Assembly: GCA_963805305.1 (NCBI GenBank)
Contig: CAWDTM010000004.1
Span: forward strand, 184,494-248,493
Length of the DNA stretch: 64,000 nucleotides
Source: CAVXEH01 sp963805305
GTDB lineage: Bacteria; Chloroflexota; Limnocylindria; QHBO01
Direction of reading: 5' to 3'
Under the pieces are notes generated by a model, which saw only the letters and a program-made list of their open reading frames with translations, made no database searches and was not told where the DNA came from. The first letter of the stretch is position 1. Each line of letters begins with the position of its first letter. Below are positions 47,849 to 56,988 of this stretch, in pieces. Both the position numbers and the translations under genes were made by a program.

Positions 47849-49698
47849 GCGATCCGGGGGCGGTCGTGGTGGACCGCTACGTCGACGCGTTCGGTCGGGA
47901 GGCCACGGTGCCTGCCAACGTTCGTCGCGCCGTGCTTCGCACGATGGGCCCCCTGCCTGCGCAGCGGTCGACCCGCGGCGGGCGCCTGCCGGAACCGGTG
48001 GCGATCCACGGTCCCGGCGACCACCTCCCCGCGGCGGGCGAGCTGGTGCTGGAGGACGGGACCTCCCTGGGCCGCGTCGACCGCCTGCCGCGCGACGTGC
48101 CGCTTGGGTATCACCGGCTCCTGCTCGAGCAGATGGAGCAGCTTGTGCTCGTCCCGCCACCGCGATGCGTGGTGCCCGGCGCCCGGCGCGCCTGGGGATG
48201 GACCGTGCAGCTGCCGGCCACGCGCTCGTCTGCGAGCTGGGGCATCGGCGACCTCGCGGACCTCCGCGCGGTCGCGTCCTGGGCCGGTGACGCGGGGGCG
48301 GCGGTCGTGATGGTCAGCCCCATGGGGGCGCCGAACCCCGCGCTCGAGCCTGAGCCCAGCCCGTACTACCCGAGCACCCGACGCTTCCGCAATCCGCTCC
48401 TCGTGCGGATCGAGGAGGTGCCGGGGTCCGCGGCGCCGGCACTCGCCATCGCCGGGCTCGCGGCCGAGGCGCGGCGCCTGAACGACGACCCGCGGATCGA
48501 TCGCGCACGGGTGGCATCGCTCAAGCTCGAAGCCCTCGGGCGGATCTGGACCGCCGGCGCAGCTCGCCGCCCGGACACCGCCGGACCCCTCCAGGCGTTC
48601 CGCGAGCGCGAGGGGACGGCGCTCCGTGACTGGGCGACCTTCGCCGTCCTGGCCGAGCAGCTCGGGCCAGGCTGGCAGCGCTGGCCGGAAGAGCACCGGT
48701 CGCCGCGTTCCGCGCCCGTGGCGCGCTTCGCGGCGGCGCACGGGGACCGGATCGCCTTCCACGAGTGGCTGCAGTGGATCCTCGACGAGCAGCTGCGGCG
48801 CGCCGGCAGCGCGGGGATCGCGCTCGTGGGCGACCTGCCGGTGGGCTTCGATCCCGGAGGGTTCGACGCGTGGGCCTGGCAGCACCTGCTGGCCGCCGGC
48901 GCCCGGGTGGGTGCGCCACCGGATCGCTTCAACCCGCTCGGGCAGGACTGGGGCCTCCCGCCGTTCGTCCCGCATCGACTCCGCGCGGCGCACCTCGCGC
49001 CCTTCATCGAGACCGTGCGTGCCGCGCTTCGCCACGCCGGCGGGCTGCGCATCGACCACGTCATGGGGCTCTTCCGGCTGTGGTGGATCCCGGTGGGCGG
49101 GCCGGGTGGCGGCGCCTACGTCCGGTACCCGGCGGACGAGCTCCTCGCCGTGCTGGCCATCGAGAGCCGGCGTGCCGGCGCGATGATCATCGGCGAGGAC
49201 CTGGGGACGGTGGAGCGCGGCGTGCGACGCGCGCTTTCCCGGCGCGGGCTCCTGTCGACCCGGCTCGTCTACTTCGAACGGCGCGGTCCGGGCCGGTTCC
49301 CGCACGGATCGTTCGCCGCCGTGACCACGCACGACCTGCCGACCGTCGCGGGTGCCTGGCTGGGCAGCGACCTGGACGACCAGCGGGCCGCCGGCCTCGA
49401 TCCCGACCCGCGGTCGCTCGACGCGCTGCGGTCGCGACTGGCCCGCACCGCCGGCCTCGGGGCCGACGCCGCGGTCGAGACGGCGATCCTGGGTGTACAC
49501 CAGGCCCTCGCGGCTTCCCCCGCGGCGCTCGTCAGCGCGACCCTGGAGGACGCGCTCCGCGTCGAGATCCGCCCGAACCTGCCCGGCACCACGGCCCGGC
49601 AGCGGGCGAACTGGTCCATTGCCCTGCCCGCGACCCTCGAGGCGCTGCAGGCAGACCCCTTCGTCCGCCGGCTGGCGGATGTCCTGCGCGGACGCTGA
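47845..49698 (+). CDS. malQ: 4-alpha-glucanotransferase (amylomaltase)
   Basis: Moves glucan segments between chains and recycles short malto-oligosaccharides. It has 617 residues, with about 110 residues N-terminal to the GH77 barrel. Motifs are ASWGIGDLADLRAVASWAG, EPSPYYPSTRRFRNPLLV, LVGDLPVGFDPGGFDAWAWQHL, NPLGQDWGLPPFVP, GGLRIDHVMGLFRLWWIP (nucleophile Asp), IIGEDLGTVERGVR (Glu) and VTTHDLPTVAGAW. ATG 47845 overlaps the treZ stop, so malQ closes the + strand glucan operon. It is convergent with glgB after ten bases. Confidence 0.95.
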   Translation: MSDPGAVVVDRYVDAFGREATVPANVRRAVLRTMGPLPAQRSTRGGRLPEPVAIHGPGDHLPAAGELVLEDGTSLGRVDRLPRDVPLGYHRLLLEQMEQLVLVPPPRCVVPGARRAWGWTVQLPATRSSASWGIGDLADLRAVASWAGDAGAAVVMVSPMGAPNPALEPEPSPYYPSTRRFRNPLLVRIEEVPGSAAPALAIAGLAAEARRLNDDPRIDRARVASLKLEALGRIWTAGAARRPDTAGPLQAFREREGTALRDWATFAVLAEQLGPGWQRWPEEHRSPRSAPVARFAAAHGDRIAFHEWLQWILDEQLRRAGSAGIALVGDLPVGFDPGGFDAWAWQHLLAAGARVGAPPDRFNPLGQDWGLPPFVPHRLRAAHLAPFIETVRAALRHAGGLRIDHVMGLFRLWWIPVGGPGGGAYVRYPADELLAVLAIESRRAGAMIIGEDLGTVERGVRRALSRRGLLSTRLVYFERRGPGRFPHGSFAAVTTHDLPTVAGAWLGSDLDDQRAAGLDPDPRSLDALRSRLARTAGLGADAAVETAILGVHQALAASPAALVSATLEDALRVEIRPNLPGTTARQRANWSIALPATLEALQADPFVRRLADVLRGR

Positions 49699-49708
49699 CT
49701 CCGGGAGG

Positions 49709-51928
49709 CTAGCGCTGCGGGCGGAGGATGAGGGTCGACATCGGCGGTAGCGTCAGCGAGACCGATGCCGGCTGGCCGTGCGAGGCCACCTCGTCCGCGA
49801 ACAGCCCGCCCAGGTTACCGACGTTCGAACCGCCGTAATGCTCCGAGTCGGTGTTGAGGACCTCGACCCAGGTGCCGGCCCAGGGCACGCCGAGGCGGTA
49901 GTCGAAGCGCGGGACGGGGGTCAGGTTCTGGACCACCGCCACGACCTGGTCGCCGGAGCGGCGCAGATAGCTGATCACCGAACCCTCCACGTCCCCCGCG
50001 TCGATCCAGGCGAAGGTCTCCGGGTCGGGGTCCGAGCCCCACAGGGCGGGCTCCTGCTGGTAGAGGCGGCCAAGGTCGGCAAGGAATCGGCCGAACCCGG
50101 CTCGCATCGGCTCGTCGCCGATCTGCCAGGGGAGCGGGGCATCGTGGTTCCACTCCGTCCATGGCGCCAGCTCGGTGCCCATGAAGAGCAGCTTCTTGCC
50201 CGGCTGCGTGTACTGGTTCGCGATCAGGCAGCGCAGGTTCGCGAAACGCTGCCACTCGTCGCCGGGCATCTTGCCCAGGAGCGATCCCTTGCCGTGGACC
50301 ACCTCGTCGTGGGACAGCGGCAGGACGAAATGCTCCGTGTGCATGTAGAGCGCGCGGAACGTGAGCCGGTCGTGGTGATACCGGCGGTGGATGGGATCGT
50401 GCTCGAAGTACTCGAGGGTGTCGTGCATCCAGCCCATGTCCCACTTGAACCCGAAGCCCAGGCCACCCAGGTAGGTCGGCCGCGACACGCTCGGGAACGC
50501 GGTCGATTCCTCCGCCACGGTGATGATTCCGGGGAAGGCGCGATAGGCGCGCTCGTTCATCTCGCGCAGGAAGCCGATCGCCTCGAGGTTCTCGTTGCCG
50601 CCGAACTGGTTGGGGGTCCACTCGCCGGCCTTGCGGCTGTAGTCGAGGTAGAGCATGGAGGCCACCGCGTCGACCCGCAGCCCGTCGACGTGGTAGCGGT
50701 CCAGCCAGAAGAGGGCGTTGGCCACGAGGAAGTTGCGGACCTCGGGCCGTCCGTAGTCGAAGATCAGGGTGCCCCAGTCCGGATGCGTCCCGCGCTTCGG
50801 ATCGGGGTGCTCATAGAGCGCCGTACCGTCGAAGCGGCGAAGGGCGTAGTCGTCGGCCGGGAAGTGGGCCGGCACCCAGTCCACGAGGACGCCGATCCCG
50901 GCGCCGTGCAGGATATCGACCATGGCCGCGAAGTCCTCGGGCGACCCGAAGCGCGCGCTGGGGGCGTAGTAGCCGGTGACCTGGTAGCCCCACGAGCCGT
51001 CGAAGGGGTGCTCCGCGATGGGCAGCAGCTCCACGTGGGTGAAGCCGAACCGGCGGCAGTGCTCGGCCAGCTTCTCGCCCGCCTGCCGGTACCCGAGCCA
51101 TGACCCGTCGTCGTTGCGCCGCCACGAGCCCAGGTGGACCTCGTAGACGGCCATGGGCGCGCGGTAGGGATCGCGGGCCGCGCGGTCCGCCATCCAGGCG
51201 CCATCGGTCCAGGCGAAGCGGGTCGTGTCCCAGACACGCGAGGCGGTCTCCGGGCGGACCTGCATCGCGAAGCTGAGCGGATCGGCCTTCAGGCGAAGGC
51301 TGCCGTCGGCACCGATGATCTCGTACTTGTAGAGCTCGCCGGAGCCGATGCCGGGGACGAAGATCTCCCAGACGCCCGAACCTCCCATCGAACGCATCGG
51401 GAAGAGGCGCCCGTCCCAGCGGTCGAAGTCGCCCACCACCCGGACGCTCTTCGCGTTGGGGGCCCAGACCGCGAACGCGACCCCGGTCGTGCCCTCGACC
51501 TCGCGCGGGTGCGCGCCCAGGACGTCATAGAGGCGCTCGTGGGACCCCTCGCCGATGAGGTGGAGGTCGAGGTCGCCGAGGGTCGGCAGGAAGCGGTACG
51601 GATCATCGCGCTCCCAGTCGTTGCCGTCGGGGAAGCTGAAGCGCAGTCGGTAGGCGAGGGGTGGCGCAACGTCGGGCACGAAGGCGGCCCACACGCCGCT
51701 CCCGACCGAGGTCATCGGGATGGGCGTCACGTCCGGCAGGACGAGCGCCACCCCGGACGCGTCGGGATGGAAGGCTCGGACCACCGTTCCACCCGCGACG
51801 GCGTGTGCTCCCAGCACCCCGTGCGGGTCATGGTGGTCGCCGCGGGTCAGACGCTCGACATCGGCCTCCGATGGCGCGAGGAGCTCGCGCCCGATGCCGC
51901 CGCCCAGATTCGTTGTCTGGCGTGGCAT
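49709..51928 (-). CDS. glgB: 1,4-alpha-glucan branching enzyme
   Basis: Makes alpha-1,6 branches; with GlgE it completes alpha-glucan synthesis. It has 739 residues with two N-terminal beta domains (HHDPHGVLGAHAVAGGTVVRAFHP; GVAFAVWAPNAKSVRVVGDFDRWDGRLFPM). Barrel motifs are YEVHLGSWRRNDDGSWLGYR, HVELLPIAEHPFDGSWGYQVTGYYAPSARFG, HVDGLRVDAVASMLYLDYSRKAGEWTPNQFGGNENLEA (Asp), ITVAEESTAFP (Glu) and PLSHDEVVHGKGSLLGKMPGD. ATG 51928 on the minus strand. Confidence 0.96.
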   Translation of the reverse strand: MPRQTTNLGGGIGRELLAPSEADVERLTRGDHHDPHGVLGAHAVAGGTVVRAFHPDASGVALVLPDVTPIPMTSVGSGVWAAFVPDVAPPLAYRLRFSFPDGNDWERDDPYRFLPTLGDLDLHLIGEGSHERLYDVLGAHPREVEGTTGVAFAVWAPNAKSVRVVGDFDRWDGRLFPMRSMGGSGVWEIFVPGIGSGELYKYEIIGADGSLRLKADPLSFAMQVRPETASRVWDTTRFAWTDGAWMADRAARDPYRAPMAVYEVHLGSWRRNDDGSWLGYRQAGEKLAEHCRRFGFTHVELLPIAEHPFDGSWGYQVTGYYAPSARFGSPEDFAAMVDILHGAGIGVLVDWVPAHFPADDYALRRFDGTALYEHPDPKRGTHPDWGTLIFDYGRPEVRNFLVANALFWLDRYHVDGLRVDAVASMLYLDYSRKAGEWTPNQFGGNENLEAIGFLREMNERAYRAFPGIITVAEESTAFPSVSRPTYLGGLGFGFKWDMGWMHDTLEYFEHDPIHRRYHHDRLTFRALYMHTEHFVLPLSHDEVVHGKGSLLGKMPGDEWQRFANLRCLIANQYTQPGKKLLFMGTELAPWTEWNHDAPLPWQIGDEPMRAGFGRFLADLGRLYQQEPALWGSDPDPETFAWIDAGDVEGSVISYLRRSGDQVVAVVQNLTPVPRFDYRLGVPWAGTWVEVLNTDSEHYGGSNVGNLGGLFADEVASHGQPASVSLTLPPMSTLILRPQR

Positions 51929-51934
51929 GCCCCT

Positions 51935-51943
51935 ACCTTACCC
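51935..51943 (-). promoter_or_regulatory. Candidate leaderless promoter of glgB
   Basis: On the minus strand GGGTAAGGT gives a -10-like TAAGGT (51940 to 51935) six bases before ATG 51928. The expected transcription start coincides with the A of the ATG. The GGG ahead of the hexamer is shared with the purE, purF and glgE promoters. Confidence 0.45.
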
Positions 51944-51999
51944 CGGGACCTCCACCCGCGCATCCCGGCCGAGTCGCGGGGCGCGGTGCCGAAGGGCGA

Positions 52000-54372
52000 T
52001 CAGCTGGCCCGCTCCCGGACGACCCTTGCCAGGTCCAGGCGCCGAACCGCGCGGAGCGCCGGCCACTGGCTGAGGGCCGCGGCGACCAGGATCCCGAGCG
52101 CCGTCCCCACGAAGGTGAGCGGCCGCACGACGAGATCGAAGCTGAACAGGTCGCTGTTGAACGACGCCATGAACTCCATCGCCGCGAGGTAGCCAAGGAC
52201 CAGCCCGGGAATGATCCCCGCCAGGGTGAGCAGGAGGTTCTCGCCGCTCACCAGCCGGCCGAGGACGCCGATGGGCATGCCCATCGCCCGCAGGGTGGCC
52301 AGCTCCGTCCCGCGTTCGGCCACGTTCGAGCCGATGGTCACGAACAGGATGGCGAAGGCCATGACCGCGCCAAAGGCGAGCATGACGCCCACGAAGGCGT
52401 AGAACAGACCCATCAGGGTGTTGAAGATCTTCGCCACCGCCTGGGAGTCGGACACCGCCAGGACACCGGGCTGCGCCTCGAGCCGGTCCGCCACCTGGCT
52501 CGGGTTGGCGCCCGCGCTGTATCGAACCTGGACCGAGCGCGTCGCCTGCGCGACGGCATCGGCGCCGAAGAGGGCGTCGAGGTGGGGGAGGGACCCGTAG
52601 GCGAGCGTGCCCAGCGGTTCGCTGACGAAGCCGGCCACGCGGTCCGTCACCTTCGCCCCGGTCGAGGTGAGGGTGATGGTCACCGTATCCCCGACGGCGA
52701 GCTGCAGCTGGTCCTTCAGGGCGGACCCGATGAGAATGCCGTCGGTCGGCAGCGACTCGGCGTCGCCGTTCGGCGCACGGAACCCGTGCATGGCGGTGTC
52801 CGGCTCGAACCCGGACAGCGAGGTCACGTAGCTGGTATCGGCCGTGGCCAGCACGACCGGCAGGTGCGCGACCGGCTCCGCGGACGCTACGCCATCCACG
52901 GCCGCGACCGCGGCGAGCGCCTGGCTGCCTGCCGGGGCGTCGAGCACGATCTCCGCGTCCTGGCGGTCGACCTGGCCGAATTGCCGGTCGACGAGGACCT
53001 GCATCGTGTCGATCATGCCCCAGGAGACGAGGACCAGGATCGCGGCGAGCGCCACGCCGAGCATGGTCGAGAGGCTGCGGACGCGGTTGCGGCCGATGCC
53101 GCGCAGGACCATCCGCCATCGGGCCGGTAGTCGTCGCAGCGGGGGCACCAACCGCTCGAACAGCGATGCACCGCCGACACCCATGGGTACCGACCCGCGC
53201 ATCGCCTCGGCCGCGCTTATCCGGGAGGCACGCAGTGCCGGGGCCAGGGCGGACAGGGCACCCGCGACAAGCGCGAACGCGAGCGCAAGCACGAGGGTCA
53301 GGGGCCGAAACGCGACGACCCGCACGGAGTCCGGCAGGCCGATGACCCCGGTGTACACGCTCGTCACCAGGCCCCCCAGGGCAACTCCGGCGATGGCTCC
53401 GGGGATGCCGCCCGCCGCCCCGGTCACCAGGCCGAAGCCCAGGAGGTGGCGCAGGATCGCCCCGCGTGGATAGCCGGAGGCGACGAGGAGGCCGATCTGG
53501 GCGCGCTGCTGAAGGACGAGCCGGTTCAGCAGGACGTAGGTGGCCAGCCCGGCGGCACCCAGGAACAGGAGCGGGAACATCAGGGAGAGCTCCCCGAAGC
53601 CGCTGATGTCCTCGTGGAGCGCGGCGTTCGACGGCTGCTGATCACGCGTCTGGGTCGCGAGTCCGGCCTGCGAGGCCAGGGAAACGAGGCGGGAGTCCAG
53701 CGCCGCCCGATCGGCCGAGGGCGCGTAGCTGACGAGGAGCTCCGGCGTCGTCAGGGGTGCCGGCAGCGCGTCGAGCAGCGGCCCGGGAACGAAGACCACG
53801 CCGAACTGGTCGGGCGGGACCAGGAGCTCCTGGCGGGAGCGCGCGGGCCAGAGGTACTCGGCCGACGCCACGATGCCACGCACGGTCACCGTCTTCCATT
53901 CCGTTCCGAGGCTCATCGCCAGGGTGTCGCCGACCCTGAGGCCGAAGGCATCAGCCAGATGATGGTCCACGAGGACCCCGTTCGGGTCGGTCGGGTTCAG
54001 CGCCTGGCCGTCCAGGAGGATGACCCCGTCCACGCTCGGACTGCCGCTGGACGGCATTCCCACTGCCCGGCCCAGGAGCGTCGACGACCCGACGCGCAGC
54101 GGCATCTCGGCGACCTGGCGGGTCTCCGTGGCGCTTACCCCGTCGAGGCCATCGACCTGCGTTCGCAGGTTCGATGCGCCCGCGCCGGACAGCTGCATGT
54201 CCGCGAAGTGCGTCTCCACGAAGAATCGGTCGTAGCTCGCGGTCAGGTTCTGATAGGCGTCGTAGCTGGCGGCGAAGAGCGCGACGCCCAGGAAGATCGT
54301 CACCGCCACCGCGGCCAGCTGCCCGCGACGAGCAGCCAGGTCGCGGAGGAGCTTGACGTTGAGGGTGCTCAC
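52000..54372 (-). CDS. ABC transporter permease, FtsX/MacB type (two FtsX units)
   Basis: A protein of about 790 residues with the layout helix - extracytoplasmic domain - three helices - helix - extracytoplasmic domain - three helices. The first unit begins with RRGQLAAVAVTIFLGVALFAAS; FtsX helices include FLGAAGLATYVLLNRLV and FGLVTGAAGGIPGAIAGVALG. The second unit begins at RVRSLSTMLGVALAAILVLVSWG and ends with FVGTALGILVAAALSQWPALRAVRRLDLARVVRERAS. It partners the ATPase directly upstream. I use GTG 54372, which gives a GTGA overlap with the ATPase stop; GTG 54375 is equally possible. Likely role is export or lipoprotein handling; substrate unknown. Confidence 0.9.
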   Translation of the reverse strand: MSTLNVKLLRDLAARRGQLAAVAVTIFLGVALFAASYDAYQNLTASYDRFFVETHFADMQLSGAGASNLRTQVDGLDGVSATETRQVAEMPLRVGSSTLLGRAVGMPSSGSPSVDGVILLDGQALNPTDPNGVLVDHHLADAFGLRVGDTLAMSLGTEWKTVTVRGIVASAEYLWPARSRQELLVPPDQFGVVFVPGPLLDALPAPLTTPELLVSYAPSADRAALDSRLVSLASQAGLATQTRDQQPSNAALHEDISGFGELSLMFPLLFLGAAGLATYVLLNRLVLQQRAQIGLLVASGYPRGAILRHLLGFGLVTGAAGGIPGAIAGVALGGLVTSVYTGVIGLPDSVRVVAFRPLTLVLALAFALVAGALSALAPALRASRISAAEAMRGSVPMGVGGASLFERLVPPLRRLPARWRMVLRGIGRNRVRSLSTMLGVALAAILVLVSWGMIDTMQVLVDRQFGQVDRQDAEIVLDAPAGSQALAAVAAVDGVASAEPVAHLPVVLATADTSYVTSLSGFEPDTAMHGFRAPNGDAESLPTDGILIGSALKDQLQLAVGDTVTITLTSTGAKVTDRVAGFVSEPLGTLAYGSLPHLDALFGADAVAQATRSVQVRYSAGANPSQVADRLEAQPGVLAVSDSQAVAKIFNTLMGLFYAFVGVMLAFGAVMAFAILFVTIGSNVAERGTELATLRAMGMPIGVLGRLVSGENLLLTLAGIIPGLVLGYLAAMEFMASFNSDLFSFDLVVRPLTFVGTALGILVAAALSQWPALRAVRRLDLARVVRERAS

Positions 54373-55085
54373 CACTGCAGCTCCGCGGCCTCGGCCGGCG
54401 CGGCGTGACGCTCGTCACCGGTCAGCTCTCCCGAGCCGACATGGATCACGCGATCCGCCATGGCCGCGATCGCCTGGTTGTGCGTGACCAGCAGAACCGT
54501 GACCCCGTCGCGTCGGCCGAGCTCTCGGATCACGCCCAGCACCTGGCGACCCGTCTCGAGATCGAGTGAACCGGTGGGCTCGTCGCAGAGCAGGAGGGGT
54601 GGACGCTTGACGAGTGCCCGTGCGATCGCAACGCGCTGCTGCTGCCCGCCGGAGAGCGAGGCCGGGAATCGGCTGGCCCGGTCGGAGAGGCCCACTGACT
54701 CGAGCGCAGCCGCCGCATCGTCCGCGGACCGGCCGGCCAGCTCGCCGACCAGCTGGACATTCTCGCGTGCCGTCAGCGTGGGGACCAGGTTGAAGAACTG
54801 GAAGACGAAGCCGACGGTCTTGCGACGGTAGTCGGTCAGGTCGCCGTTGCCGGCGGCCGTCACGTCCTGACCGGCCACCCGCACCGTACCGCGGGTCGCG
54901 GGCTCGATCCCGCCGATCACGTTGAGCAGGGTGGTCTTGCCCGACCCCGATGGTCCCAGGATCACGACGAACTGGCCGGGGTCGATCGCGAGGTCTACGC
55001 CCCGCAGCGCGTCAACGGCGACGTCGCCGGTGCCGTAGGTCTTCCAGACCTTGTCCAGGCCGATGAGCGGCATCGGCTCGGTCAT
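54369..55085 (-). CDS. ABC transporter ATP-binding protein (MacB/LolD type)
   Basis: A 238-residue ATPase with Walker A GPSGSGKT (44-51), signature LSGGQQQR (144-151) and Walker B LLLCDEPTGSLD (165-176), and the LolD/MacB-like FVFQFFNLVPTLTARENV. It pairs with the FtsX-type permease downstream. ATG 55085 overlaps the TetR stop (ATGA). The 75-residue open frame upstream is the shadow of the TetR gene. The three minus-strand genes form one operon in the order regulator, ATPase, permease. Confidence 0.94.
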   Translation of the reverse strand: MTEPMPLIGLDKVWKTYGTGDVAVDALRGVDLAIDPGQFVVILGPSGSGKTTLLNVIGGIEPATRGTVRVAGQDVTAAGNGDLTDYRRKTVGFVFQFFNLVPTLTARENVQLVGELAGRSADDAAAALESVGLSDRASRFPASLSGGQQQRVAIARALVKRPPLLLCDEPTGSLDLETGRQVLGVIRELGRRDGVTVLLVTHNQAIAAMADRVIHVGSGELTGDERHAAPAEAAELQW

Positions 55086-55699
55086 GTGCCTTCCTCCGTT
55101 TCGATGAGTGTGGTGAGGGCTGCGGCGGCGGCCGACAGGTCGAGATCGGGGTCCACCGCGCGGTGGAAGAGCAGTCCGTCGAGCAGCGCGGCCAGGAGCA
55201 CCGCGGTACCCTCCGCGCGTCCATCGTCGGGGCGGCCCGCCGGGGCGGCGTCCCGCAGGCCCTGGGCAATGAGCGCCCGGAACTCGACGAGTCCGGCCCG
55301 CATCCACTCCCCCAGCTGCGGATCCCGCAGGGCAAGCGAGAACGCCTCGGCGCCGACCCGCAGCCCGTCGCTCAGCTCCGCGAGCGAGGTGATCACGGCA
55401 GTCAGGCGTTCCGAGATCGACGCGGTCGAGGTGAGCGCCAGCATGGGTGGACCGAGCATCTCGTCGAAGGCCGTGAGGGCCGCCTCGCGCAGGAGTGCGT
55501 CCTTCGATCCGAAGTGGTAGTGGATGACGCCCTGCGTGACCTGTGCACGTCGAGCCACGGCCCGGGTGGTGACGCCGGCCCAGCCGACCTCGCCGACGAG
55601 CGCGACGGTGGCCAGCACGATCGTCCGGCGCGTCGCATCGCCGCGCGCGGAGGCGGCATGGTCCGTCGTCGGATTTGGTCGTTCGACCGAACTGGTCAC
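55082..55699 (-). CDS. TetR-family regulator of the ABC exporter operon
   Basis: A 205-residue repressor. The N-terminal helix-turn-helix is RRTIVLATVALVGEVGWAGVTTRAVARRAQVTQGVIHYHFGSKDALL (about 24-70), ending in the typical YHFGSKDALL. The rest is the variable ligand-binding/dimer part. Start GTG 55699 is preferred: a TATACT box on the minus strand (55711 to 55706) with -35 TTGCGT (55735 to 55730, 18-base spacer) would start transcription at or next to this GTG, giving a leaderless mRNA. It overlaps the ATPase gene and probably represses its own operon. Confidence 0.88.
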   Translation of the reverse strand: MTSSVERPNPTTDHAASARGDATRRTIVLATVALVGEVGWAGVTTRAVARRAQVTQGVIHYHFGSKDALLREAALTAFDEMLGPPMLALTSTASISERLTAVITSLAELSDGLRVGAEAFSLALRDPQLGEWMRAGLVEFRALIAQGLRDAAPAGRPDDGRAEGTAVLLAALLDGLLFHRAVDPDLDLSAAAAALTTLIETEEGT

Positions 55700-55705
55700 G
55701 CGACT

Positions 55706-55735
55706 AGTATACAGATGGCAACTACAATGACGCAA
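55706..55735 (-). promoter_or_regulatory. Promoter of the TetR-ABC operon
   Basis: On the minus strand TTGCGT (55735-55730), an 18-base spacer and TATACT (55711-55706) form a near-consensus promoter. The start would fall about seven bases downstream, at GTG 55699. The AT-rich segment 55703-55728 around it is the likely TetR binding region, though I see no long perfect palindrome. Confidence 0.55.
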
Positions 55736-55765
55736 ACCCGAGAGCGGCCGGGTCCGGTCTCGCTT

Positions 55766-56311
55766 TCAGGATCGGGCGGATGCCGTTGCCGGTGCCGGCT
55801 CGCCAAGCTCGGAGGCCCAGGGGCTTCGCAGCCAATCGATGCCAAGCGCGACGAGCCAGACCACGATGAGCATGAAGTTCAGCTCTCCCGGGACGCCGAG
55901 GGCCGCGGCAAAGGCCAGGAACGCAAAGCCGATGATGCCGTTGACGATGGCGAGAGCGGCGAGGCGGAGATGCCGGTCCCACATCACGAAGCCCAGGATC
56001 AGCAGGCTCGCGTAGAGAAGGCCGTTGCCGAAGTCACGCGCGGCATCCACCGACGTGGCGTCTCCGGCCATGAGCAGGGTCAGGGCCGCGATCGACAGGC
56101 CGCGTCCGACCTGGGCCCACGGCTCGGAGCCGTTCGTGGCGTACGCGTACAGGAGGACGACCAGCATGCCGACCTCGGCAACGGTGCCGGCCACCGCCAG
56201 CAGCGTGCTCGGCGCTCCATGTCCGGCGTCGACCGATCCGAGCAGGATGCCGAGCGCGAGGAGCGCTGCTGCAGCCACGAATGCCACGGCGGCTGCTACG
56301 CTGTTACGCAT
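55766..56311 (-). CDS. Small multi-pass membrane protein next to a divergent TetR gene
   Basis: A 181-residue protein with about six hydrophobic helices (VAAAVAFVAAAALLALGILLG; VAGTVAEVGMLVVLLYAYAT; LSIAALTLLMAGDAT; GLLYASLLILGFVMW; LAIVNGIIGFAFLAFAAALGV; LNFMLIVVWLVALGIDWLR). The pattern resembles DUF4386-like membrane proteins, which are often beside TetR genes, but I could not confirm this. ATG 56311 is used, with GGAGAAAG about nine bases upstream; an in-frame TTG lies 15 bases earlier. It is divergent from the TetR gene at 56365 with a 53-base gap containing a palindromic site, so the regulator probably controls it. Confidence 0.78.
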   Translation of the reverse strand: MRNSVAAAVAFVAAAALLALGILLGSVDAGHGAPSTLLAVAGTVAEVGMLVVLLYAYATNGSEPWAQVGRGLSIAALTLLMAGDATSVDAARDFGNGLLYASLLILGFVMWDRHLRLAALAIVNGIIGFAFLAFAAALGVPGELNFMLIVVWLVALGIDWLRSPWASELGEPAPATASARS

Positions 56312-56342
56312 GAGGTCTTTCTCCAATAGCGGACTCCCTATT

Positions 56343-56369
56343 GACTATAGTCTACTATGGTCATATGAC
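56343..56369. promoter_or_regulatory. Palindromic operator between the membrane gene and its TetR
   Basis: The AT-rich gap holds GACTATAGTC (56343-56352, perfect palindrome), the inverted repeat ATAGT-CT-ACTAT (56347-56358) and GTCATATGAC (56360-56369, perfect palindrome that includes ATG 56365). TACTAT (56353-56358) is a -10-like box six bases before the TetR ATG, and TATAGT reads as a -10 on both strands. A TetR dimer bound here could block both promoters. Confidence 0.55.
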
Positions 56370-56988
56370 CGCTGACAAGCCCCGTCGCTACCGGTCTCCG
56401 CGACGCGCGGCGCAGGCCGCCGAGACGCGCCGCCAGATCGTCGACGCGGCTCACCGCCTGTTTGCCGAGCGGGGGCTGGGGGCAACCTCGATCGCCGACG
56501 TCGCAGGAGCCGCCGGCGTGGCGGCGCCAACCATCTACGCCTCGTTCGGGTCGAAGGCTGGGCTCCTGCTCGCGATCCTCGACGAGCTGACCGCGGCAGC
56601 CGGCATGGCGGAGATGCGGGAGGCGCTGCGCACCCATCAGCACGATCCGACCGCCCAGCTGGCGGCCTACGTCCATTTCGACCGGACGCTCTTCGAACAG
56701 GGGCGCGACATCATCGGCGTGGGCCTGGGTGCTCGATCCGACCCGGAGATCGAGTCCTGGTTCGCCGAAGGGGAGCGACGACGCCGCGCCAACCAGGCCC
56801 CCGTCGTCCGCGCCTGGCGCCGGGCCGGTGCCCTGCGACGCGGCCTCGGAGAGCGCCGCGCGGCCGACATCCTGTGGGGGCTGACCGGCCCGGCCGTCTA
56901 TCAGCTCTTCGTCGTGGAGTCCGGCTGGTCAGGCTCGGCATTCGAACGCTGGCTGCGCGATCTTCTCGAGGGCCTGCTGCTCGCCTGA
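56365..56988 (+). CDS. TetR-family transcriptional regulator
   Basis: A 207-residue repressor with the helix-turn-helix ETRRQIVDAAHRLFAERGLGATSIADVAGAAGVAAPTIYASFGSKAGLLLAILDEL (about 20-75), a typical TetR N-terminus. The C-terminal half has helices including FDRTLFEQGRDIIGVGLGAR and ADILWGLTGPAVYQLFVVESGWSGSAFERWLRDLL, a common TetR_C pattern. ATG 56365 is chosen over TTG 56341, which lies inside the palindromic operator. It is probably autoregulated and controls the divergent membrane gene. Confidence 0.9.
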   Translation: MTADKPRRYRSPRRAAQAAETRRQIVDAAHRLFAERGLGATSIADVAGAAGVAAPTIYASFGSKAGLLLAILDELTAAAGMAEMREALRTHQHDPTAQLAAYVHFDRTLFEQGRDIIGVGLGARSDPEIESWFAEGERRRRANQAPVVRAWRRAGALRRGLGERRAADILWGLTGPAVYQLFVVESGWSGSAFERWLRDLLEGLLLA

